Source of the DNA: Sclerodactyla briareus
Lineage: Eukaryota > Echinodermata > Holothuroidea > Dendrochirotida > Sclerodactylidae
Length of the DNA stretch: 64,000 nucleotides
Direction: 5' to 3'
Assembly (NCBI GenBank): GCA_026419785.1
Contig: JAODTK010005755.1
Coordinates: 1-64,000, forward strand
Part shown: piece by piece, positions 11,561 through 20,240 of the stretch
Position numbering within the stretch: position 1 is the stretch's first letter
Layout: the number at the start of each line of letters is the position of its first letter
Program-made: the position numbers and the translations under genes
Notes under the pieces: generated by a model
The model's input: the letters and a program-made list of their open reading frames with translations, nothing else
The model's database searches: none
Told to the model about the DNA's origin: nothing

Positions 11561-13879
11561 TCCATCCTCTGCTGAGCAGTGTACCTTATCTAGCAGAAGG
11601 TCCAGTTCTGCAGAAAAGTTGAAAATAAAAACAGTATTGTCCAGGGGGTTTTGTTTTGATTTGTCTTGGTATCGCCATCTCGCCCTAGTTTACATTCGAC
11701 CCGCCTCCAAGATTTGGTTCCATTACATCTCGGTCTCATTTCCTTCCAGGGGTGACCTAGAAATGGGGGGGTGCGCCATCCCCCCCCCCCCCCCCCCCAC
11801 CTAAATGTGTGTGATGGTAACTTGTGGAGTGGTTCCACTATAACTTGAGTGTCAACAATGTTAGATATTCATTCTGTGGCGAAGTGTGTTTCAGTTCACT
11901 GCCACAGGTTAGGAATGGGCACTGATAGCAAACATTAGGCTAATGTGGTAGCAGTTAAAAGTCATTCACAGGTTAGACAGATGTCAGTAGAGGTAAGTTG
12001 AATGTGAACAAACGATAAATGTGAATGGCCGGAAACAAATTGCAGGAAGTGAGTCTTTGACACGAGAGTTTGCTGTCCAGCAGCTACCAAGACGTTCCGA
12101 CTTGCACTGTTGGTGTATATAGGTTCGCAGTAGTCTTGGGCTAAGACGATTATTAATTTATTCCTTACTCGTTTGAATGATGTACTCATTGAGTGTAATA
12201 ACCAAGAAAGAAACTTTGGTTGACAACCACAGCTCTGTGAATTTAGTCGTCCGTGTCATCCATTTGGTTGGGGGGGTGTGTACTCTATTTGTTCCGTGAT
12301 TCGCCGTTCCATTTGGAAGCCAACTTTTCTCATAAGAGGCCCGCTGGGGGCCCTTACAATCTTTGGACAAAGCCGTTGTTACGGTGTGTGATGAAAACTG
12401 AAGGTCACCGCGGGACACACCTTCCGAAATGGAAAAAGGCCTACACCGCAAGGAAAGTGTATATTGGGCAGGAGTCACAACGTCCTAACACAAGACTGGT
12501 TCGCGGTGGCGATCATATACACCATCGTGTCCTGTCGGGACGCGTTTTGGTGGTGTTGGGGCCAAACCAGACTCGGGTCGCTTTCTCGGAGGAGGCTGGG
12601 TGTTCGACAAGGCGGGTGATGGATGTGCTCGTGCCAAGTGCAGATGTTGTTCAGCTGTTTGAGGACGCGTAACTCAGTCGATTATCGAGTCCAAAAGGTA
12701 AGAATTGTACAGCTCCTCAACGTACCACAGAATATTCACGATGGGCAGGATCTCGTCACTTTTGTCCCCGAGACACATGGACAGGTGAGCAACGCTCACA
12801 GAGGTTGAGTGAGGTTGAGTCGCCCAACTCCGAATCACGTTTGTAATTAAGGCTCGGTTCTAAAGATGCAGTTGTCGTATGCGGCAAGGCCGTGACAGAT
12901 TCATGCCAGTTAAAACATAGAACGTTAAAATTGCTAAATGTATTCTTTGCTAAATAGCTGCAATTGGTTGGCAGAGGCAATGCTGAGCTGCTGAAGATCG
13001 TCCAAATGAGTGGAACGAATATCGAGAAGGTAAAAGTCCCATGTGTACCAATGGCCCTGATGGGGCACTATTGGCCAATATAATTCTACAAGACTTCAAG
13101 AAAAACAGAATGGTATTCAATGTACCCCTTGATCGACTACCGTATCCTTCCCAGAGAAGCGCACGGCGCGAATGCAACACCTGCGCTTGCGCTTTGCTAG
13201 CGGACTATAACACATGTATACATGATAAATGATATGCATTTGTCCAAGGGCATTGTACCAACAAGAAGGTAAATGTGGGAGAAGAAGTCAGGCCACCCAC
13301 CCCCCTCCCGTCGGGGAAGCCTGCCCCTCCCCCTTCGGGGAATTTTCCCATCTCGTCGGGGGGTCCGAGTGGGCACGCTAAGATTCACACACCCCGACGA
13401 CGACGGCCTATTGCCCCGACAGTACCGTATTTCCAACCTCTTGTAGCGAAAATACCTAATTTTCAATATTGCCCAGTTCCTCGCGCAAGTTCAAGATCAG
13501 CGTATCCAACCTTCTATCGACCACTGCAGCAGACTATAGTCAGCATATATAGATAGGATAAGCCTATGAATACCTTCGAAAAGTCCCAGCAAAGAGATTA
13601 ATGTTAGCTTATACAAATTTGTTGGGGAGGGATGACTCGTTACGCCGTCTACCACTGTTTTGCATTTGTGTTAAGTGGTGTGCTCTCATGACGCAAATAC
13701 TCCCAGTGCCAGGCATTTCTGTGCAGTTATCAGGAACACCTGACCCTTTTCTTACTACGAGCGCCCTGATTGCAGTGGGATGCTACTGAGAGTAAACATT
13801 GCCCTCCATAATGTGTTTTTTTTTATTCTATTTTTTCTTTGGAGAAAAAAAAGTTCAAAAAATGAAAACGTTTTTAAGA
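11561..13879. other. No gene confirmed; weak exon-like segments only
   Basis: A C19 run (11780-11798) marks another poly-G class repeat. The plus strand has an open frame at 12253-12672 that starts at GTG, and two splice-bounded stretches. The first is 12713-12784: weak acceptor, CAG|GTGAGC donor, frame LLNVPQNIHDGQ... The second is 12975-13029: acceptor GGCAG, donor GTAAAA, frame GNAELLKIVQMSG... Their reading phases do not join in those frames, so I do not call a gene. Confidence 0.3.
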
Positions 13880-13985
13880 ACGCAGTTTGACGCTAGGGGG
13901 TATGCCAGGGTGAGACTCGTCGGGGAACCTGGACCCCCCCCCCCCCCCCCCCCGTCGCGGGAATCCTGGCGCCACCACTATTAGA
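13880..13985 (-). repeat. Poly-G class dispersed repeat
   Basis: On the minus strand it reads GGTGGCGCCAGGATTCCCGC, a G20 tract (C run 13934-13953), then TCCAGGTTCCCCGACGAG. The GGCGCCAGG entry matches the minus-strand repeat at 8968-9010. Confidence 0.55.
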
Positions 13986-15070
13986 ACGTTTAACCCGGCC
14001 CTGGCCGCTTCCTCGTTGTTTCTTCTGTCATCAGGAATGAGAGAGAAAATGCCTTAAAGTAATAAATCATCGAGATCATAACTAAATCTTTTGAAATCAC
14101 GAAGGCGAAACGAATGTTGGTCTGTGGCGACTGTAGTTCCATTTATTTACCATTGGATACACTTAACATGTTGAATAACATATAGGCTAACCGCTTACAT
14201 TGCAATAATAACTGGGTAGGCCTACACTTGTGAATAATTATGGCCCGGTGAGGCTGGGAGTACATTAAAATAAGCCAGTTATTTTCCGTCCGTGGAAAGT
14301 GGGGGTAATAAAACGCTAGTGGGGCAAAATAAGATCGAGCGTCTGTAAAGTTCAAACTGGACATGTGCAAGCGGTATCCGCTGACGTGGTATGTCCCCTC
14401 AGGAGTTACCTTTGTGGACCTTGTTTAGAGAAGCACATTATAAGGTCATTTCCATTTTGATCTCCGGTTGACCTTGAAATGACCTATCCATTGTTCAGGA
14501 CCGACTGTATGTCCAGGCTGCGGCATTCTCCAAGTTTCGTTTAAATACAACCAAGTTAGAAAAATCGTGAAGAAACACAAATTTGACCTCTGTCTTTTCT
14601 CAGAAACTACACACACAACAACGCAAGTCGAACGTTTGTGTAGCTTATCACCAATCCACATTTTCTTGTTTGTTCAAATTGTATGACTTTTACTGACATC
14701 TGTCCTAACTTGGAATGGCTTGTAACATGCCCACCACATAGCCTAATATTGCTATCAGTGCCCAAGCACAAAGGACCCAACAACTCATTTCTATGCCTGT
14801 ATATTAGCTATATGGACCCAACAAAACTTTTTATGTGTACCAGCACAATGCAATTCTTAGGCCTGTAAAGCATGAACAGTGGAAACGCATTTGGATCCAC
14901 AATGGAAAATCATGAGAAGGTGATGACCAGACTTCCGCAGAACTGCCTGTTACCCCCCTCCCATTGCCTCTATTCATTCCACCTCAGGGCTGACAGAAGA
15001 ATTAGTATTAAATAATTAAACAGTCCCTTCTCGCTGTTGCCTGCTCTGCAAATCGATGCCAAGTAATGTA
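13986..15070. other. No gene recognised
   Basis: AT-rich DNA with short frames only; nothing could be paired to another part of the window with confidence. Confidence 0.4.
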
Positions 15071-15074
15071 AACA

Positions 15075-15373
15075 CACCTATCTAACAGAGAAGTTGCATG
15101 GTAAGGCTTGGGGAGACAAATGTGGTAATTATTGGATTAAATAAAATCTCTTCACACTATGCAGCCAAAAATGTACCTCAGCCTAGCCAGTAGCAAGCTT
15201 CATCAACCCACCAAGTTTACACGGTTAGAAGTGATGAGTGAAAGTGACAAACAGAAACGGACGAACACGAAACTAACGAACAACGGAACGAAACGAACGA
15301 ACGACGAACGAACGAACGAACGGGACGGAGGCGAGAAAGACATGATGACTTGTTAAGCTGCTTACCGCCAGCT
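15075..15373 (-). repeat. Right arm of the inverted repeat, with (CGAA)n
   Basis: Reverse-complement partner of 11247-11560. On the minus strand it runs hairpin AGCTG...CAGCT (15356-15373), ACAAGTCATCATGTCT, (TTCG)n (15259-15322), AACTTGGTGGGTTGATGAAG, CTTGCTACTGGCTAGG and an A/T-rich block. It overlaps the 3' part of the minus-strand repeat copy at 15339-15726. Confidence 0.8.
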
Positions 15374-15726
15374 AAAAAAAATACCCACAAAATTGACCTC
15401 CTGTGACCTTGAAGACTACCGTCAGTTTTTCGGGACCAACTTTTGTCCCACTAACCACCAAGTTCGTGTTATAACGGACTAACTCTGTATTTCCGTGTAA
15501 AACCTGCAAAATGAGGGCAGCAAACATGCGTAGTCAGTAATTCCCACTTTCAAATTCATCCCGAGTCTTTAATAGGGCGGACAGGTGTACCAAGTTCAGC
15601 TCAACGACAGAGCTAACGCCTAAAGTTCACGGCGATGGCGGCAATGGCGGCGGCAATGGCGGTGGCGGTGACGGCGGGGGGCACACTCAAAACCATAAGA
15701 TCTCTGAACACGTGCTGCGGGATATA
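15339..15726 (-). repeat. Minus-strand copy related to the Helitron-like family
   Basis: Read on the minus strand it starts ATTATATCCCGCAGCACG, reaches GATCTTATGG, passes a (GCC)n run (CACCGCCACCGCCATTGCC), then 'ttggtacacctgtccgccct', 'tttgcaggttttacacgg' and an AGGTCA-containing stretch. It ends in a hairpin followed by ACAAGTCATCATGTCT in place of the CTAG end seen in other copies. It continues into the (TTCG)n arm, so its 3' boundary is uncertain. Confidence 0.65.
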
Positions 15727-16029
15727 ATTAGGTCGGTAGATGGAATATGAAGGGACTGGACGCCCAGTTGTTTTGGTTCTGTTAAATGTATTCATGTTTC
15801 AGAACAATAATAGTCGTGAAGCCTGCAGCACGATATATAATAGCACATATTTCTAACGTCTAACAGTCAACGTCTATCAAATTCAAGTTAAACTTGAATC
15901 ACTGTATATCCCCGATTTTAAACAATGAAGGCGATGATGGTTGATGAGGATTTATTAAAAAAGACTAAAACCATGACTAAAATGAGGGGGAGGCTTATTC
16001 CAAACGAACTGCCACGTTTTGAATGCACA
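15727..16029. other. No gene recognised
   Basis: About 300 bp of AT-rich spacer between two minus-strand copies of the Helitron-like family; nothing further is visible. Confidence 0.4.
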
Positions 16030-16646
16030 AAAGCAGCAAAAAGGCGTGGAATCACAAAATTCTGCAATCATGCCTCGGTGACCTTGAAATAATCTCCCTG
16101 CTTTGGGGACCAGCTAGAAGTCCACATCCACCAAGTGTCGGGGTTAATCGACAAAGTAACCAAAATCGTGAAATTTCACAACTTAACCCTCCGGTGACCC
16201 GAGAAAATTAATTGACAGGGTTTTCGAGACCATCCAAAGTCCACAACTCACCGAGTTCGTGTAATCGATTAATGATAATAACCATCACTTATTCCCAGCA
16301 AATTGACCTCTCAAGTGCCCTTCGAAGTATTTGTCGTGTTTCGGAACCATCTAGAGCTACATAGTGCATGTATACACCACAAAGGTTTCAGTAAATCGGA
16401 CAACTTCATTTTTTCGGTATAACTGCCAAAATACGAGAGGCAAACTGTCATGGCACGAGGCCCACTTCGAACTCATTCGAGATCTCACCAAGGTGAATAT
16501 GTGTTCTAAGTTTCAGATCAATCGGATGAAGCGTTAGAGACTTATTGCGTAACACGAAAATCTCCAGCGGAAGACTACGGACGCAGCGGACACGAACGCG
16601 CGGTTACAGCGAAGGCAAAACCATAATTCCCCGAAGTGGGAATATT
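16030..16646 (-). repeat. Minus-strand Helitron-like copy, head to head with the next copy
   Basis: On the minus strand the 5' end reads AATATTCCCACTTCGGGGAA then TTATGG, a CCC-ACTTC-GGG hairpin. The same hairpin recurs inside the 53-54 kb copy at about 53538-53558. Downstream come 'aactctaacgcttcatccgattgatctgaaactt', 'cagttataccg' and AGGTCAC-containing text. The 3' end is not clear and is put near 16030. Confidence 0.6.
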
Positions 16647-16649
16647 ACA

Positions 16650-17372
16650 TCCCCGCGGGACACTGAAGTGCTAGAGATGATATTATGGGTTTGGGAGGGT
16701 ACCCGCGCCGTCTCTCGGCCGCACCGCCGCCACCGCCGCTGCCGAACTAAGCCGTTGGAGCAAATAACTTTAACGCTTTAACCGATTAACTTGAAAAACC
16801 ATGCCGCCCTAGTGAATCTCGGATGAGTTCGGAATAAAGTGGGATTATCACTGAATGTCTGCTGCCTCTATTTTGCAGGTTTTACACGGAACTTACTTGA
16901 GTGTTCCGATTTACACTTGGTGGATGGTGCCAAGAATTGGTTCCCCGAAAAAACATGCTAGCGGGATGGTGATTTCAAAGGTCAACGGAGGCAAAATTTG
17001 TGTTATTTTGGCGAAAATAACAGTTAGTCGCGCTTCACACCAAACTTGGTGGGGGGACAGAAATTGGTTCCGGATGATAACCTGACGGCGATTTCAAGGT
17101 CTCCAGAGGTCAATTTGTGTTTTCTGCAATTTTTATTAAACTTCGGCGGATTTGAACAAAACTGGGTGTATGTGGACTGTTGATAGCCTAAAACTAAACA
17201 ACAACTGAAGGTCAGTTAATGGACTCAGTTGGCCTGAACAAAGGTAGGGAATTTAAAAGTCACTGGAGGTCAGAGGGACATTATTTAATGTGCTTCTCTA
17301 AACGTGGTCCACAAAGGTTTTCTGCGGAGAGAGATTCACAAGTCGGCGGTGTACCCGCTGACACATGTCTAG
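16650..17372 (+). mobile_element. Helitron-like non-autonomous element, 723 bp
   Basis: Starts A|TCCCCGCGGGACACTG and continues GATATTATGGG, a (GCC)n tract, 'aataactttaacgctttaaccgat' and 'ccgccctagtgaat'. It ends with a GCGG...CCGC hairpin (17345-17358), GACACATGT and CTAG (17369-17372) followed by T. A CTAG end preceded by a hairpin about ten bases upstream, and insertion between A and T, are the known hallmarks of Helitrons. No Rep or helicase coding is present. The element starts three bases after the 5' end of the opposite-strand copy. Confidence 0.65.
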
Positions 17373-17945
17373 TTATGTAGGTAGATTTCATACATATAGA
17401 GGGTTAAGCCTATTTCTTATGTTATTAATCGGAGGTCACTCGAGGCGCTGGACAGGTCCACTACAAATAAGACTGATCACTCCGCATAGTTGCGTTTTCG
17501 TTAGGAAAAGTTGGTCATTAAAAATATCTAAACGCGCAGGCATATAACAAGCAAAAAACGAATTACGTATATTTCAAAAATGGAAGAGAAGACTATTGAT
17601 TAAGATTTTAGGTCGAGACCATTGAAGAATATGATACGGGCAGATTTCCAAACAGCTTGTCAGCACGATATCTGAAGAACGCAAGTAGGTTCAAATTCAG
17701 CTTGAGTATTTAGGATGCACAGTAGTCAGGGGCGTCGTGCAAAAATATTTTTTGGGGGCCCCGATGCAGGTGATGACTATCTAATCCGAGCGCCACAACG
17801 GGATGGCGCATAGCATACGTACAAATGTTCGTCAGATAGCAGAAGAAGACACATCCCACTTTCCATGCCTTATTGGAAGTGAAGCAACACCCCTAAATTT
17901 TACCCAAAAAATTCAACTTCTTCATTCCGAAATATTCTCGAAAAT
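17373..17945. other. No gene recognised
   Basis: Short spacer after the Helitron-like copy. At 17728-17762 it carries CAGGGGCGTCGTGCAAAAAT, an A/T-rich step and TTTTGGGGGCC, another entry of the poly-G repeat class. Confidence 0.4.
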
Positions 17946-17983
17946 ATTCAGTTGATAGGCTTCTGGCTACAATTCACTTCTTT
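17946..17983 (+). repeat. 38-bp direct repeat, left copy
   Basis: ATTCAGTTGATAGGCTTCTG and the next 18 bases recur at 18745-18782 with a single substitution, 799 bp apart. The pair brackets the tRNA-like sequence and the candidate ribosomal-protein-like first exon. Confidence 0.85.
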
Positions 17984-18056
17984 CAAGGGCGTAGGAACCG
18001 GGGGGCTGACTACAAAATATGTCAAAGATTTTTCTTCAATCCTTAATTGGATCGGA

Positions 18057-18131
18057 GATCGGATTAGCTCAGTCATAGAGCTCCAGACTGCCAATTGCGA
18101 GAACATAAGTTTGAATCCCAAAAACCGATCA
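18057..18131 (+). pseudogene. tRNA-like pseudogene or tRNA-derived SINE head
   Basis: The segment reads like a decayed tRNA: TTAGCTCAGTCATAGAGC resembles the D arm and A box, GACTGCCAAT sits where an anticodon arm would be, and GTTTGAATCCC resembles the T loop and B box. The outer bases GATCGG and CCGATC are complementary, as an acceptor stem would be. The anticodon stem pairs poorly and one extra base disturbs the T arm, so a working tRNA is unlikely. A SINE head is the alternative; I could not define a SINE body. Confidence 0.45.
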
Positions 18132-18180
18132 GCTTTTCCGTCGTTTCCTTTTGCAGGTGCTTCAACCTTCCTTGCTTGCT

Positions 18181-18219
18181 CTCTTTTTCCGCAGGTGTTA
18201 AATGGCACCTGCGAAGAAG
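18181..18219 (+). CDS. Candidate ribosomal-protein-type first exon (MAPAKK), partial
   Basis: The sequence CTCTTTTTCCGCAGG precedes a short leader and ATG GCA CCT GCG AAG AAG, immediately followed by the donor GTGAGT at 18220. A pyrimidine tract of this kind at the transcript start (TOP motif), a short 5' UTR, and an intron after a few codons are typical of animal ribosomal protein genes. Some of them, RPL31 among them, begin Met-Ala-Pro-Ala-Lys-Lys. The tract can also be read as a splice acceptor (ccgCAG|G), in which case 18195-18219 would be an internal exon carrying the start codon. I found no downstream exon of RPL31 or RPL30 in the window, so this may be an isolated fragment, a gene with distant exons, or chance. 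The start at 18202 is the only ATG here. Confidence 0.3.
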
Positions 18220-18639
18220 GTGAGTACAATCGGCATTGTATTAGCTGCTGCCAGTTACTCTTCCTGTCATTAATCAGATCTTACCTCCATTTCACAAACA
18301 TGAAACTTGATCAAGGCTTTATAATCAAGCGATTGTAGGTAATCACCAGCAAAACCTACAGTATAGTGAGTCCCAGAGATTTTATAGGTGGGTGACTGTG
18401 ACAACGTCCTATCATAGCACTATTTCAACATGGAACAACTGTTAAACAGATTTAGCATATTAGCCAGTGCTTGTGTGATTAGAATCAACCTCAAGGGCCT
18501 TGGTTTCTTCGTAATCGTGAAGATGTGATTTTTCCCCGCTCAAATGGAATGGGTGTTATAGTGTGCTATATGGACCAAACCCCAAATTGCATTTAGACCT
18601 ATCTGAAAATGCAAAAACATTTTTCCAGGAGAGAGGGGA
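18220..18639. other. Possible intron or spacer, nothing recognised
   Basis: Follows the GTGAGT donor of the MAPAKK candidate. No continuation exon, RNA gene or repeat is apparent. Confidence 0.35.
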
Positions 18640-18735
18640 CCACGCCTCTCACCTTAGACCCCTCCCCATGGTGCCGTCTACAAATTCAGCCCCCCAACTC
18701 AAAAAATTCGTTCCTACGCCATGACTTCTTTTACA
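18640..18735 (-). repeat. Poly-G class repeat, minus orientation
   Basis: On the minus strand it reads GGCGTAGGAACGAATTTTTT, GGGGGGCTGAATTTGTA, then GGGGAGGGGTCTAAGGTGAG. Its entry sequence GGCGTAGGAAC also appears in plus orientation at 17989-18000, so an inverted pair of this repeat flanks the tRNA-like and MAPAKK segment. Confidence 0.6.
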
Positions 18736-18744
18736 CCTTAAGTG

Positions 18745-18782
18745 ATTCAGTTGATAGGCTTCTGACTACAATTCACTTCTTT
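18745..18782 (+). repeat. 38-bp direct repeat, right copy
   Basis: Second copy of the 17946-17983 sequence with one substitution (CTGACTAC for CTGGCTAC). The flanks outside the repeat differ from those of the left copy. Confidence 0.85.
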
Positions 18783-18879
18783 TATACCTCTTTAGTTTAT
18801 GCACTCACAGAGGATTCACCAGGGGTTCCCAATGACGGGGCGTTTCAGATGGCCTGAAAAGTATGTGAAATAAATTAGT

Positions 18880-19330
18880 GTGCCACTGACTGCCGCGCTC
18901 GAATTTTCAAGTGTTCTCCGTTGCCAAATGGGGAGCTCCAGTTGGTCTTTTTCATTGAAAAATAATGAACATAATTCACTTCCAGCCAACAGTATGTAGA
19001 TACGATTATAACATATGAAAGCAGATCGACTCCATTGGTTGCCGCGAAGCTTAGCGAACATGTCAAATTATGGTCTTCTCAGACGCAAGGTGAGCCTCGA
19101 ATGACAATTTTTCATGTAGTAAATTTAAAATAAACTTAACATGAATTTCATCTTGGCTACTACAGTATGTCAGGCTACTTTATACTATCAATTCGAAGCG
19201 GCATTCATTAGTTGCCGCGCAGCGTAGCGAGAAAATTAGGTCTTCTCAAATGCCAATTGGACGGTTATTTTCATGTGATGATTAAAAAATAACTTGACAG
19301 CATCAAGTATTATGAATTGCACCTTAGCCA
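18880..19330 (+). repeat. Short tandem array of about three 150-175-bp units
   Basis: The landmark TGCCGCG recurs at 18892, 19041 and 19214. It is followed each time by text like AGCGTAGCGA, GGTCTTCTCA, a TTTTTCATGT block and 'aaataacttgac'. The apparent exon ATG TCA AAT TAT GGT CTT CTC AGA CGC AAG|GTGAGC at 19060-19089 lies inside a unit, so it is repeat-derived. Confidence 0.7.
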
Positions 19331-19479
19331 CTTTATGTTCCTGCGATGTGCAAATGTGCAATTTATTTTTGTATGTCAAGGCATGGCTACGGTTTAATGC
19401 GCACTGTTGTCGCCAAAACAAGTTGGAAATGAATCAGTCAATCAGTCATATCGTTCTTGATGGCCAATGGAATTGCCCA

Positions 19480-19770
19480 GGCGCGTACCGAGAGACTTGT
19501 CTTGGGAGGAGGGGGGGGGGGGGGGGAGGGAGGGGGGGACCCAAAGGGAATTTGCGCCCTCCTAATGGCTCAACTCCCTATGGCAAATAATGGCCAATTT
19601 ATGGGATACTAGACGAATGCTGTGCACTAGTTTTGTAAATAAATAACAAATGCGAATCCTACTGAACTGCATTTTTTGTGCTAAAATTGTGTGATCACTC
19701 TGGTCATGTGGGGGGGGGGGGGGGGGGGGGGTTCTGACTCCCCCACAAGACCACGTGGGTACGCCACCGG
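19480..19770. repeat. Two poly-G class repeat pieces (G runs at 19510 and 19710)
   Basis: The first piece reads CAGGCGCGTACCGAG followed by an interrupted G tract. The second has G22 at 19710-19731 and ends TACGCCACCGG, which on the minus strand gives the entry CCGGTGGCGTACCCACG. Between them lies unique-looking AT-rich DNA. Confidence 0.5.
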
Positions 19771-19869
19771 AATTGCCGAGATAACCCTGAAGACAACTAG
19801 AGACGACACAGGTTCTCGAGTTAGCGACGTCGGTCGCGTCGTGAAGTTTTATTTTACAATTACTGTAAT

Positions 19870-20240
19870 TGACTCTTAGTAGACCTTTGACCTCAAATCC
19901 TGAACACTAACATATTCCAATTGGTCAATGGTAACCGGACCGGCTTCCTTGATGATGATTCCAGACTATTCGTGAGGAGCCAAAAAGTTCCGCCTGACAT
20001 CGAATCAAAGTGGTCGGAATTGACCCCCTTGTAGATGGACTTCTATGACCTCAACCAACTCCACATTATCAACTGATCTATTTCGTAGAGAAGCCGATTG
20101 ACTATTCGATCCAAAACGTCGACATTCCCTCCAACGACCTCTGACCTAACAAATTCGGAACACCTCAATTTACCCGTGGTCAATGATAGAACCGAACCCG
20201 CTTATAGATCATCCTATTTATTTGGTAAGATTATACCACG
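19870..20240. repeat. TGACCT-rich diverged tandem sequence
   Basis: A block 'gacctttgacctcaaatcctgaacac' with 'ggtcaatggtaaccggacc' at about 19882-19945 recurs, diverged, at 20138-20200 ('gacctctgacctaac', 'ggtcaatgatagaaccgaacc'). A middle, poorer copy lies near 20049. The spacing is near 130 and 255 bp. Confidence 0.45.

Noticed and set aside
12713..13029. Two splice-bounded segments as a small plus-strand gene
   Set aside because: The phases do not join in the attractive frames and the first acceptor lacks a pyrimidine tract.
16721..16745. (GCC)n tract as a CpG-island promoter
   Set aside because: The same GCC tract recurs at the same place in each Helitron-like copy, so it is part of the repeat.
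19060..19089. ATG exon MSNYGLLRRK with GTGAGC donor
   Set aside because: Lies inside a unit of the 18.9-19.3 kb tandem array; neighbouring units do not preserve the ATG or donor.
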